Origin: Methylosinus sp. Sm6 | GTDB lineage: Bacteria; Pseudomonadota; Alphaproteobacteria; Rhizobiales; Beijerinckiaceae | Assembly (NCBI RefSeq): GCF_019802345.1 | Contig: NZ_JAINDZ010000003.1 | Location: 1 to 64,000, forward strand | Reading direction: 5' to 3' | Length of the DNA: 64,000 nucleotides | In this document: one piece after another, positions 17,972-27,245 of the stretch | Position numbering within the stretch: position 1 is the first letter of the stretch | Layout: each line of letters opens with the position of its first letter | Notes under the pieces: generated by a model | What the model was told of the DNA's origin: nothing | Seen by the model: only the letters and a program-made list of their open reading frames with translations | Databases searched by the model: none | Position numbers and translations under genes: made by a program

Positions 17972-18868
17972 ATGGCCTTCGTCCTCGCGCATCTCTCCGA
18001 CGCCCATATCGGTCCCATTCCGCGGCCGAGCCTGCGTGAGCTCGCGTCCAAGCGGATCACCGGCTACGCCAATTGGCTGCACAAGCGCGCGCAGTTCCAC
18101 GACATGGGCGTGCTCGCGCGCATCGTCGCCGACATAGCGGCGCAAAAGCCCGACCATATCGCGATGACCGGGGACATTGTGAACGTCGGGCTCGACGCCG
18201 AGATCGAGGCTGCGCGGGGCTGGCTGATGACGCTCGGCGGGCCGGAGCAGGTGAGCTTCACCCCCGGAAACCACGACGCCTATGTGCGCGCTTCGGTCGC
18301 GCGGGTCGCCGAGACTTTCGCGCCATGGACCAGCTCGGAATGGACGAGCGCAGGGCAGGGCGAGGGATTCCCGTATTTGCGCCGGCGTGACGGCGTCGCG
18401 CTCATCGGCCTCGATTCGGCCGTGCCGACGGCGCCCTTCGTCGCCTCCGGCCGGCTCGGTTCGGCGCAGCTGGAGCGGCTGGGGATGCTGCTCGATCAGA
18501 CCCGGGCCGAAGGGCTCGCGCGCGTGGTGCTGCTGCATCATCCGCCGTATCGGGGCGGGGCCAAGCCGCTGCGCGGGCTCGACGACGCGGCCGAATTCGA
18601 AGCGGCGATCGCCCGCCACGGCGCCGAGCTGGTGCTGCATGGGCACAATCACGCGATCAGCGTGCATCGCCTCGCGGGCCGCGACGGCCCGACGCCGGTG
18701 GTCGGGACGGCGTCCGCCTCGGCGCGGCCGGGGGCGCATTATCGGGCCGCAGCTTATAATCTCTATGAGATCGAGCGTGGCGGGGAGGGCGTCGTCGTCA
18801 CCGGACGCTCGCGCGGGATCGACGAGGGCCGCGAGACGGTGGAGGATCTGGGGCCGCTGGCGCTCTAG
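17972..18868 (+). CDS. Calcineurin-like metallophosphoesterase
   Basis: A 298-residue phosphoesterase with all binuclear-metal motifs: LSDAHIG (D9, H11), MTGDIVN, TPGNHD, LLHHPP and HGHNH. This fits the class III phosphodiesterase/CpdA-like group, but the nucleotide or other substrate cannot be read from sequence. The gene starts ten bases after mbfA and may be co-transcribed with it. Confidence 0.9.
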   Translation: MAFVLAHLSDAHIGPIPRPSLRELASKRITGYANWLHKRAQFHDMGVLARIVADIAAQKPDHIAMTGDIVNVGLDAEIEAARGWLMTLGGPEQVSFTPGNHDAYVRASVARVAETFAPWTSSEWTSAGQGEGFPYLRRRDGVALIGLDSAVPTAPFVASGRLGSAQLERLGMLLDQTRAEGLARVVLLHHPPYRGGAKPLRGLDDAAEFEAAIARHGAELVLHGHNHAISVHRLAGRDGPTPVVGTASASARPGAHYRAAAYNLYEIERGGEGVVVTGRSRGIDEGRETVEDLGPLAL

Positions 18869-18881
18869 CAGCTCTATCAGA

Positions 18882-19622
18882 TCAGCGCAGCCAATGCGTC
18901 GCGAGCAGCCATGCGAGGCCGAAGAAGGCCGCTGCGCCGGCGCCCTGGGCGACGAACAACGCCGCCGAATAGGCCGATTCGCGCAGGCCGGCGGCGCGGC
19001 GCGGCAGGGCGGAGCGCGGGGCGCGCGCCTCGGCGGCGAAGGCGCGGGCGCCGCCCTGTCCGGCGAAATCAAAGGCGAGGGCGCGCTCGCGCTCGACCAG
19101 CCGATGGGCGATGTATTCGGTGATCGCGTCGACCACGGTCGCGACATTCTCGCTCTCGCCGATGGTGACGCGGCCGTGGCGCGTGTCCTGAAGAAAGCGA
19201 TAGACGCGGCGGTCGCGTCCCATCTCGACGAAGCCGACGTGATCGACGAAGAGGCGCGGGCGCTCGCCATGGGTGACGCCGACGTCGAACAGATCGCAGT
19301 CTTTCGGCACCTGCGCGAGCACCGGCGCGAGATGATCGCGCAAAATCTCCAGCCGGGCGACCTCGGCTTCGCGCAGATCGGCGATCACGTCCGAACGCTC
19401 CGCATTGGCGAGGCGGGCGCGCCGCAGCGCGCTGGTCAGATTGGCGACGCGCGCCTCCTTGGTCTCGGGGGGCGCGGGCTCGGCGCGCGCTCCATTGGCG
19501 ATGCGGGCCCGCGGAACGCGCCGCTCCGCGACGGCCGCCGCGGCGGGAAAGTCGCCGATCGCGGCTCCCGGGCCGCGCCGTTGGGATTCGTCCATCTCAC
19601 TCATTCGCACGAAGGGCCGCAT
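18882..19622 (-). CDS. Conserved hypothetical protein with C-terminal membrane anchor
   Basis: A protein of up to 246 residues. An Arg/Ala-rich N-terminus and an alpha-helical segment (about 58-100) precede a compact region with CDLFDVGVTHGERPRLFVDH and FVEMGRDRRVYRFLQDTRHG, then a C-terminal hydrophobic helix (about 222-241). The topology suggests a tail-anchored cytoplasmic domain. The start could also be at 19604 or 19595; none has a clear ribosome site. Family not recognised. Confidence 0.7.
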   Translation of the reverse strand: MRPFVRMSEMDESQRRGPGAAIGDFPAAAAVAERRVPRARIANGARAEPAPPETKEARVANLTSALRRARLANAERSDVIADLREAEVARLEILRDHLAPVLAQVPKDCDLFDVGVTHGERPRLFVDHVGFVEMGRDRRVYRFLQDTRHGRVTIGESENVATVVDAITEYIAHRLVERERALAFDFAGQGGARAFAAEARAPRSALPRRAAGLRESAYSAALFVAQGAGAAAFFGLAWLLATHWLR

Positions 19623-19951
19623 GGCGCATTGCGGACATTATAGCCTGCCGCGCTCGGCTGGCGACCGGAAAGCGTCGCCGCGGGCCGGCGCCGCGCGATC
19701 GCGGGCATGGCTCAGGATCGCGAATGATTCTTGCGTTTTCTGATCGAGATAGCGGAGAAAGCAAGGCAATCGGCGCGCGCGAGGGCGCGCGGCCTCGGTG
19801 AAAACGCTTATTGCGCCGTCCGACTCTCGCCCGCCGGCGGAGAGGGTCGACTTTTGCCGCTCCATCCGGCAAGTCTTCCGAGAGGCTCGTCGGCTCGATT
19901 CCGGGCCTGGCGCGCCGGTCGCCGGCCGGTGCGCAAGTTGGAGGTTTCTCG
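19623..19951. other. 329-base gap between divergent genes
   Basis: This lies between the tail-anchored hypothetical (leftward) and the GH94 gene (rightward) and presumably carries both promoters. No repeat, RNA gene or convincing small ORF was seen. Confidence 0.5.
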
Positions 19952-22900
19952 ATGGCGGCATCCGATGTCGGCCTGTCCTTCGCGATCGGGCGCTTCGAGC
20001 GCCTCGTCGCCGGGACGCTCTGCGCCGCGACCGCGGCTTTCGAAGCAGGCGGCGGCTCCGAGCGTCTCCTCATCGCCGGCTTTTTCGCCGCGACGGCCCT
20101 CTATGTGCTGCGCCCAGCCGTCGGCCGCCTGCGCCAGGGCGTCGATTTCGCGATCGACTTCGCCGCTGTGGGCGCGCTCGCCTTCCTCTGCGATCCTGCC
20201 GGCGTCCTGTGGCGGGCGCCGCAGCGGCTCGATCAGCTGCTCGCGCTGACCCCGGTCGGAGCGACCGTCGCGGTTACGCTCTATCTCGTCGGCGTCGCCG
20301 TCGCGCCGGGAGCCTCGCGCTTCGCCATGCGCGCGGCGCTGTTCGCTCTTCCCATTCTGTTCTGCCTGTTGGCGGCGCTCGGCTCACCGGTCATCGGCGA
20401 ATTGGGCGGCGCGCTGTTTCTCGGCTTCGCCGTTCCGGAACAGGCGCGCGTGGTCGTCGGGCGGACCTTGGTGCTGTTTCTGCTGAACGAGGCGGCGATC
20501 GTCGGCGCGCCGCTGGCGCTCGGCCGCTATCTTCCGCAGCAATGGCGTCCGCATGGCGTGCTGTCCCTCGCCGCGCTCGCGGCGGCGCTCACGCCCGAGA
20601 TCGCCAGCCTCGCCTCGACGTCTTTCGTCGCGTCTCTCCCGGGCCCTGTCGCGGTCGTCGCCGCCGCGACGCTCGCCGCCGTCGCCCAGGCGGGCCTCTG
20701 GGGCGAGACCTATCTCGTTACCCAGGCGATGGCCGGGATGCTGCGCGGAACGCCCTCGCTGCCGGTCATCGTCTTCAATGATTGGCGCACAGGCGCCGCC
20801 AAGGGCGCCGTCTATGGCCTCGTCTTCATGGCGCTGCTGCTCGTCGTCGGACTCGTCGTGACCTTCCCGCCGGCGCTCGCGGTCATCGCCGCCGCGGGTC
20901 CGGTCGGCGGCGCGATCATCGGCGCGGCGGCCTATCCGCTGGCGCGCGCCATCGTCGAGAGCACGGATTCGACGCCGCCCTTCTTTGCCCGGCTCGAGCA
21001 CGAATATCGCCGCATCGAGAATTTTCCGCGGGGCGCGGTGGCCGGCGCCGCGGTCGGGCTCGCGCTGGTCTTCGGCCTGCCGGACCAGGATGGCGGCGCG
21101 CGCTTCCTGTTCGGCGCGCTCGCCGGCGCGCTCGCCTATGCCGGCGTCGACGCCGGCTTCGACCTCCATGCGCTGATGAACGACCGCCGCCAGCATTTGC
21201 GCAGCTGGCGCGTCTATGCGCTCGGGGCGCTGCTCGGCGGCCTCGTCGGCGGCGCCATCGGCTGGTATCTCGACGCCGGTCAGCTGAAGACCATCGTCGA
21301 CAAATTCTATGCCTATATCGCGCTGAGCTATTCGGCCGAGGGCCGTCCGCTCAACGCCTATGTGATCCGTCCGCTGTTCTCCAAATGGGGCGCGACCGAT
21401 CTCGGCGTCGTCGACGGCGGCGTGCGCCTCTTCTTCGACGAGTCGCTCTCGGGCGTCATTCAATGGGTGTTCGCGGCGCCCTTGTTCTCGATCAATCTGT
21501 TCTTCCTCACCGCGCTGGTGAGGCGCAGCCTCGCCCCCTTGCGTCAGCTCGCGAGCCTCGAGGGGCTCGACATGCTGATCGAGAACGCCGTGCGCGTGCT
21601 GCGCTGGGGCCTGTGGATGGCGCCGGTGATCTATTCCTTCCTGAAGGCGACGCCCGATCCGACCTGGTACAATCAGGACGGACTCATTCGCACCGGCGTC
21701 GCCGCCTGGATGGGCTATGCGCTGCCGGGCCAGGATTTCCGCGCCTGGAGCCTCGACATTTTCACCGCGCTGCTCGCCTATGACGTGGTGCGCGTCGTGA
21801 TCTGGTTCGATCACATGGGCCTGCGCGTCGCGACGCTCGTCAACCTCTCCTTCGTCGGCGGCGATATCGCCGACGAGAAGGCCGCGCGCTTCATCGGCAA
21901 GGCGCAGAAGAGCCGGGCGATCCCGGAAGGGCTGCGCCGCTTCGGCACCTGGGCGCCGCTGCTTTTGCCCTTCTACATTCCGCGCGGCGCCGAATGGGAT
22001 TCCGCCTGGAGCGCCGCCGAGCGCATGTCGACGCTGCGGCCGCCGTCCTACGCCTATCTCTTCGGCGGCTATCTCGCTTACGCCGGCCTGCTGGCGCTGG
22101 CGCTGGTCATCTTCCTGCTGGTGCAGCTCGCCCGCGCCGGCAAGCTGCCGCTGGAAGGCATCACCGGCCGCGGCGGCGCGCCGGGCTCCAAGCCCTTCGA
22201 GCTGACCAATGGCCTCGTCTCCAGCCAATGGTTCGAGGACGGGCAGGGCGCGATGCGCGTCGAAGGCGTCGCGCGCGGCGGGCCGCCGATCGATCTGACG
22301 CGCCGTCCCGAGGATCACGCCCATCCGCGCGGGCGCTTCCTGTTCTTTCGCGAGGAGGGCGGCGAGCTGTGGTCGTTCGGCTCCGCCCCGACCTGCACGC
22401 GCTGCGAAAAGATCTCGCTCGAGAGCGAGGGCTGCACCTTCCTCTACTTCTTGAGCGAGCAGAACGGCTTCGCCATGGAGGCGAAGATTTCGCTCGCTCC
22501 CGACGAGGCGGTCGAGATCACGCGGCTGCGGCTCGTCGATCTCGAGCAGCGGCCGCGCCGGCTGACGCTCGCGAGCTTGCGCGAATGGGTGCTGAACGAG
22601 ACCGGCGTCGAGCAGCGCGACGCGGCCTATAACGCCATTCACATCGGCACATGGTACATCGGCGCGCTCGATGCGATCATCGCGCAGAACCGCTTGCTGA
22701 AGGGCGGCGCGCGCCACGATGTCGACCGCCGTCTCTCGCCCGAGGTCGGCTTTCATGCGATCGGCGCCGGCGACGGGACCCATCTTCGCGTCATCGGCTA
22801 TGAGGATGTGAAGGCGCGCTTCTATGGCCTCGGGCCCGCCGGCGCGCCCGACAGCCTGCTCGACGGCGACGCGCCGCGCGACCGTTCGGACGAAGGCCTG

Positions 22901-25402
22901 CTCTATGGCTTCGAGCCGATCGCGAGCTTGCGCGCGGAGCTGGAAATTCCGCCCGGCGGTTCGGCGGAGATCGTCATCGTCGACGGCTGGGCGAAGGACA
23001 TTCGCGCTGCGGCGCGCGCGATCGAAAAGCATCTCGCGCGCACGGGCGTCGATTTCGACGCGGTGGAGACGGCGCTCGCCAGGCGCCGCGCGCTGATTCA
23101 TCCGGCGCCGCCGGCCGAGCATCGCTATCGCTTCGCCGAGGACGGCCGCAGCCTGACGCTCACGCCCGACACGCCGCGCGCCTACGCCCATGTGATCGCC
23201 AACGCCTTCGGCCAGGGCGCCGTGCTCGGCAATCACGGCGATATTTATTCCTTCCACGGCAATTCGCGGCTCAATGCGCTGACGCCCTTCCGCATGGGCG
23301 AGGGCCGCATGGCTCCGGCGGGGCAGGCGATCTATGTCTACGACCTCGCCCGCCAGGATCCGCATTCGGCGACCTTCGTGCCGCTGCGCCGGCGCGACGC
23401 GCGTTATGAGGTCGAATATGGCCTCGGCTATGCGATCTATCGCGCCCATCGCGACGGGCTCGATCTCGAGCTCACCGTCTTCGTCGCGCCGAACGAGCCG
23501 GTCGAATACCGGCTGCTGCGCATCTGCAATCGCCGCGATCACGAGCGGCTGCTGCAGATCGTGCCGATGATGGAGATGGTGCTGGCCGAGACGCCCAACG
23601 AGAGCCTCGGCCGCATCGAGGCGCTGGTCGGCGAGGACAAGCGCGCGCTCTACTTCCGCAATCCGAGCAATAATTTCGTCGACGGCTGGGCGTTCGTGTC
23701 GACCTCGCTGCCGGCGGAATTCGCCGAGACCTCGCGGCGCCGCTTCCTCGGCCATGAGAGCCGCGATCCGAAGCTTCCCTACATGGTCGAGCACGGCCAT
23801 CCCGATGCCGGCGCGCCCGAGCATGAACGCAAGGTGGCGAGCTTCGCCGGAACCATCGACGCGCCGGCGGAGGGCGAGGCGCTCGTCGTCGTCGCGCTCG
23901 GCCAGACGCGCTCGCTCGACGCCTCGAAGGCGCTGGCGCTGCGCGCGCGCGAGCCCGACTATGCGTTGCAGGAGCTCGAAGAATCCCGGCGCGCCTGGGA
24001 CGCACGGCTCGGCGTCTTGCGCATAAAAACCAATCGGCCGGACTTCGACCGCATGGTCAACGACTGGCTGCCCTATCAGCTGCTCGCCTCGCGTCTGTGG
24101 GGCCGCACCGGCCCGGCGCAGCGCTCCGGCGCCACCGGCTATCGCGACCAATTGCAGGACGTGCTGCCGCTCATCCATCTCGCGCCGGAGCTGGCGCGGG
24201 CGCAGATTTTAAAACATGCGGCGCATCAGTTCATCGAGGGCGATGCGGTCAAATGGTGGCATGACGCGCCGGGCGGCGGCTGCGGGATCGCCGATCGCAC
24301 CCACGCCTCGGACCCGCATCTGTGGCTGCCTTATCTCACCATCCGCTATGTCGCGGGGACCGGAGACGTCGCCATTCTCGATGCGGTCGAGCCCTTCCTC
24401 GAGGCGGAGCTGACGCCGCCCGATCGAGAAGGCCATGCGAGCGTGCCGCTGACCTCGCGCGACAAGGACGATCTCCTCGGGCATTGCGCGCGCGCGATTG
24501 ATTTCACGCTCGATCGTTTCGGCGCCCATGGGCTGCCGCTGATGGGCGCGGGCGATTGGGACGACGGCCTCAATCTCCTCGGCGCGCAGGGGCGCGGCGA
24601 GAGCGTCTGGGTCGGCTTCTTCCTGCACGGCATTCTCGCCGACATCGCGCCTCTGTTCGAGCTGCGCGGGCAGACCGAGCGGGCGGCGCGCTATCGCGAA
24701 CGCGCGCAGGCGCTGCGCGCGGCGCTGGACGCCTGCTGGCGCGGCGACCGTTTTTTGCGCGCCTATGCGGATGATGGGCGCGAGGTCGCGCCGATGAGCG
24801 CGATGACCGCCTCCTGGCCAGTGCTGTCCGGCGCCGTCGATTTCGCCCGCGGCAAGGAAGCGCTCGACGCGGCGCTGGCGCAGCTCGCGCGGCCGGACCG
24901 CATCTTGCTGGTGACGCCGCCCTTCGACGAGCATTCGAGCCCCTATCCTGGCCGCAGCGCCGAATATCCGCCCGGCGTGCGCGAGAACGGCGGCCAATAT
25001 TCGCATGGCGTCTCCTGGCTGGTCGACGCGCTGACACGCCTCGCCGTCGACGCCGCGTCGCGCGGCGACACAGTCGAGGCGCAAGCCCTGTTCGCGCGCG
25101 CTTTCGACTCCTGGACAGCGATCTCGCCGCTCTCCAAGCTCGCGACCCCCGCGCAGGCCGACATCTACGGCCTGCCGCCGCATCAGCAGCCGGCCGATGT
25201 CTATGAGGGGCCGGGCTATGAGGGGCGCGGCGGCTGGGCCTGGTATTCGGGCGCCGCGGCGCGCATGCTCTCGGCCGCCTATGCGCTGCTCGGGATCGAA
25301 ATGGTCGACGGCGCGCTGCGGTTGCGGGCGGATGCGTTCGAGGCGAAGGGCGAGCTGCGGTTGGAGCGGGTGGATTTCAAGGGCGAGAGGTTTACCGTGT
25401 AG
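19952..25402 (+). CDS. Large polytopic membrane protein with C-terminal GH94 (glycosyltransferase-36-like) module
   Basis: A 1816-residue protein. Residues 1 to about 730 hold many hydrophobic segments (at least ten). Two beta-sandwich units typical of this family follow (about 745-1000 and 1070-1250), then an (alpha/alpha)6 barrel with TGYRDQLQDVLP, DRTHASDPHLWLPY and GAGDWDDGLN at about 1530. In GH94 enzymes the Asp of GDW(N/D)DG is the general acid. The C-terminal half resembles that of cyclic beta-1,2-glucan synthase (NdvB/Cgs), but that family is about 2800 residues and has a GT84 synthase domain, which I do not see. A glucan phosphorylase or trimming enzyme at the membrane is possible. 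The ATG at 19952 has GGAGG 11-15 bases upstream. Confidence 0.85.
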   Translation: MAASDVGLSFAIGRFERLVAGTLCAATAAFEAGGGSERLLIAGFFAATALYVLRPAVGRLRQGVDFAIDFAAVGALAFLCDPAGVLWRAPQRLDQLLALTPVGATVAVTLYLVGVAVAPGASRFAMRAALFALPILFCLLAALGSPVIGELGGALFLGFAVPEQARVVVGRTLVLFLLNEAAIVGAPLALGRYLPQQWRPHGVLSLAALAAALTPEIASLASTSFVASLPGPVAVVAAATLAAVAQAGLWGETYLVTQAMAGMLRGTPSLPVIVFNDWRTGAAKGAVYGLVFMALLLVVGLVVTFPPALAVIAAAGPVGGAIIGAAAYPLARAIVESTDSTPPFFARLEHEYRRIENFPRGAVAGAAVGLALVFGLPDQDGGARFLFGALAGALAYAGVDAGFDLHALMNDRRQHLRSWRVYALGALLGGLVGGAIGWYLDAGQLKTIVDKFYAYIALSYSAEGRPLNAYVIRPLFSKWGATDLGVVDGGVRLFFDESLSGVIQWVFAAPLFSINLFFLTALVRRSLAPLRQLASLEGLDMLIENAVRVLRWGLWMAPVIYSFLKATPDPTWYNQDGLIRTGVAAWMGYALPGQDFRAWSLDIFTALLAYDVVRVVIWFDHMGLRVATLVNLSFVGGDIADEKAARFIGKAQKSRAIPEGLRRFGTWAPLLLPFYIPRGAEWDSAWSAAERMSTLRPPSYAYLFGGYLAYAGLLALALVIFLLVQLARAGKLPLEGITGRGGAPGSKPFELTNGLVSSQWFEDGQGAMRVEGVARGGPPIDLTRRPEDHAHPRGRFLFFREEGGELWSFGSAPTCTRCEKISLESEGCTFLYFLSEQNGFAMEAKISLAPDEAVEITRLRLVDLEQRPRRLTLASLREWVLNETGVEQRDAAYNAIHIGTWYIGALDAIIAQNRLLKGGARHDVDRRLSPEVGFHAIGAGDGTHLRVIGYEDVKARFYGLGPAGAPDSLLDGDAPRDRSDEGLLYGFEPIASLRAELEIPPGGSAEIVIVDGWAKDIRAAARAIEKHLARTGVDFDAVETALARRRALIHPAPPAEHRYRFAEDGRSLTLTPDTPRAYAHVIANAFGQGAVLGNHGDIYSFHGNSRLNALTPFRMGEGRMAPAGQAIYVYDLARQDPHSATFVPLRRRDARYEVEYGLGYAIYRAHRDGLDLELTVFVAPNEPVEYRLLRICNRRDHERLLQIVPMMEMVLAETPNESLGRIEALVGEDKRALYFRNPSNNFVDGWAFVSTSLPAEFAETSRRRFLGHESRDPKLPYMVEHGHPDAGAPEHERKVASFAGTIDAPAEGEALVVVALGQTRSLDASKALALRAREPDYALQELEESRRAWDARLGVLRIKTNRPDFDRMVNDWLPYQLLASRLWGRTGPAQRSGATGYRDQLQDVLPLIHLAPELARAQILKHAAHQFIEGDAVKWWHDAPGGGCGIADRTHASDPHLWLPYLTIRYVAGTGDVAILDAVEPFLEAELTPPDREGHASVPLTSRDKDDLLGHCARAIDFTLDRFGAHGLPLMGAGDWDDGLNLLGAQGRGESVWVGFFLHGILADIAPLFELRGQTERAARYRERAQALRAALDACWRGDRFLRAYADDGREVAPMSAMTASWPVLSGAVDFARGKEALDAALAQLARPDRILLVTPPFDEHSSPYPGRSAEYPPGVRENGGQYSHGVSWLVDALTRLAVDAASRGDTVEAQALFARAFDSWTAISPLSKLATPAQADIYGLPPHQQPADVYEGPGYEGRGGWAWYSGAAARMLSAAYALLGIEMVDGALRLRADAFEAKGELRLERVDFKGERFTV

Positions 25403-25751
25403 CGCAATTGCGCCTTGCGGTGGCGGTTGTTTGGAGTCGACCGCTCATGACCCTTCGCATCCACCCACCAGATGTAGTTCGTTCTCGACCGCGCGGGGCT
25501 GGCGTTTCCGAAGTCGCTTCCCGCGGATTCCAGCAGCTTTTCCCGAACGACGCCGGATGCGCGAGCTAGCTCGAATAGGCCGGCCGGGCCAAGTGTTTCA
25601 CCTGCCCTCGTCGCGGGTAGCTCAACCGGATGGACACGCAATGAATGAGGAAGGCGTTGCATCGGCAGGCAGCGATTTTTTCTTAAAATCTCTTGCGTAG
25701 CCTCCACGAGAACAATCGATGTTCAGCAATGCAGCATAGCGTCCGCCCTGC
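25403..25751. other. 349-base gap, possible decayed coding sequence
   Basis: Base composition drops here relative to the GH94 gene. A minus-strand frame is open across 25403-25707 and continues antisense into GH94. Its peptide (REKLLESAGSDFGNASPARS and TNYIWWVDAKGHERS) is not one I recognise. It may be a gene remnant at the left edge of a lower-GC segment. Confidence 0.4.
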
Positions 25752-26300
25752 TCAATCTCCGTAAATTTCGGGCAGCGACGCCCGAAGGAAGTTAAGGCTC
25801 AGGAGTTCGCCGTCATGGCATTCGTAGATGGACGCTCCCGGTGATTTTGTAAATGGCTTCTCGAGAATGGCCACCGGTGGAACAATGCCAGCGGCAATCT
25901 TGCCTTTAGCGATGACCTCACCGCAGCGTTGCCTCTCCTCTTCACAAGTGGAATTTACTCCCATACGATCGAACCGAAAGCCCAATCTCTCGCTTCTTTT
26001 GCAGAGAGCGTCTAGCAATTTGCAGTGTTCATCGTCGGGAAGCTTTGAGTAAAAGCCATCTCGCGCGCCCTGAAGATATTCCGATCCTCGCCGGCTGAGA
26101 AACAACCATCCTGCAGTCGCCCGATCCATATCTGGTTGCTGCACGAGCCAGGTCAGAAAACCGTGCTTATCGCCAAGGTAAAGAAAGACGGCGATTGCGG
26201 CTTCGTGCCAGATAGCGGGATCGTTGCTCGCCCTTACCCATTTATCCTGTTCCGCGTCGGCCATATCGATTTGGTCAGGCAAGCCGGCATGTATATCCAT
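25752..26300 (-). CDS. Hypothetical protein, possibly DUF4274-like
   Basis: A 182-residue soluble protein. The segment WHEAAIAVFLYLGDKHGFLT, then WLVQQPDMDRATAGWLFLSRRG, recalls DUF4274 proteins, but this is from memory and weak. The ATG at 26300 (MDIHAGLP) is preferred over one at 26372. Codon use is less GC-biased than in flanking genes, suggesting recent acquisition. No function can be given. Confidence 0.6.
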   Translation of the reverse strand: MDIHAGLPDQIDMADAEQDKWVRASNDPAIWHEAAIAVFLYLGDKHGFLTWLVQQPDMDRATAGWLFLSRRGSEYLQGARDGFYSKLPDDEHCKLLDALCKRSERLGFRFDRMGVNSTCEEERQRCGEVIAKGKIAAGIVPPVAILEKPFTKSPGASIYECHDGELLSLNFLRASLPEIYGD

Positions 26301-26471
26301 GGCGTTAAATCTCGGTCTCGATAGTTTGGTCGATATTACAGATTTCCAGTTAAGATTCGCATAACCCGCCACTATGGAGCTGCGCGGGAAGGCTCGCTTT
26401 TGGCGCAGCGCCAGCCGGTCAATCCGAGCCGCTGCCCGCCGCAGGGCTCCGAATCCGGGTTAATGATCGAT

Positions 26472-27176
26472 TCAATTCCCGGCCGGGTCGCTCGCCAGGA
26501 GGCGTCCAACCAAATGATCGACGGCCACTTCCGCCGCTGCGATCGAAGCCATCAAGCGTCCATCGGCGAACTCGTCATATTCGATTGCCACGGTATTGGT
26601 GTCGTGGAGCCCTATATAGGCCATCGGAATCTTCAAGCCCGCTTCGACGAGATTCATCCCAGCCAGTCGGCCCCCATGATCGTAGCCGAAATCGCCGCGC
26701 GCCGTCAGAATGACCAACCGCTTGCCCAGAGGCAACATTGGCCAATAGGGCTCGCCCGAGCGCGACCGGTCGAAGCCGAAGGTAACGCCGACGCGCACGA
26801 TATTGTCGATCCATGCCTTGAGTTGCGCCGGCAAGCCGAAATTATACATCGGCGCGCCAATGACGATGAGATCGGCCGCCACTAGCTCAGCCGTCAGTTG
26901 GTCACTTTCCGCCAGCACAGCCTGCTGGGCTTCCTTACGGCAATCCGGCGGGCAGAATGCGGCTGCGATCCAGTCCTCGCTGACAGGTTTGGGTGGCGCG
27001 CTTCCGACGTCCCGATACGTGACCACGTCCATCGGCCGAGCTTCCAACCAGCGCTCAATAAAGCGTTGGCTCAGGCGCCGAGTGTGCGAGCCATGGCGAT
27101 CGCGGCCCGATATGCCGGTTCGGGCGCTGGCGTCGATATGGAGAAGGCGGATCGAGTGAGACTCATCGGGCGGCAT
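26472..27176 (-). CDS. azoR: FMN-dependent NADH-azoreductase / quinone reductase (AzoR-like)
   Basis: A 234-residue flavodoxin-fold oxidoreductase. The N-terminal IDASAR with a following SHTRRLSQRF phosphate-binding region and the PMYNFGLPAQLKAWIDNIVR segment are diagnostic of AzoR, which reduces quinones and azo compounds with NAD(P)H. It is divergent from a LysR regulator 69 bases away, the usual arrangement for a regulated detoxification reductase. Confidence 0.88.
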   Translation of the reverse strand: MPPDESHSIRLLHIDASARTGISGRDRHGSHTRRLSQRFIERWLEARPMDVVTYRDVGSAPPKPVSEDWIAAAFCPPDCRKEAQQAVLAESDQLTAELVAADLIVIGAPMYNFGLPAQLKAWIDNIVRVGVTFGFDRSRSGEPYWPMLPLGKRLVILTARGDFGYDHGGRLAGMNLVEAGLKIPMAYIGLHDTNTVAIEYDEFADGRLMASIAAAEVAVDHLVGRLLASDPAGN

Positions 27177-27221
27177 AGAGAAATCCCTTCATCTGTTATA
27201 ATTGTTCTGCGTATGCGATTA

Positions 27222-27235
27222 CCATTGAACAATGG
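27222..27235. promoter_or_regulatory. Palindromic operator candidate between azoR-like and lysR genes
   Basis: CCATTGAACAATGG is a perfect inverted repeat (CCATTG / CAATGG, two-base centre) in an AT-rich 69-base divergent intergenic region. Position suggests a binding site for the adjacent LysR-type protein; the classical T-N11-A spacing was not demonstrated. Confidence 0.4.
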
Positions 27236-27245
27236 CATATAACGA

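Noticed and set aside
20384-24178. Very long open frame on the minus strand inside the GH94 gene
   Set aside because: Antisense shadow typical of high-GC coding DNA; the plus strand has clear domain motifs throughout, and the antisense peptide is Arg/Ala/Asp-rich without any family.
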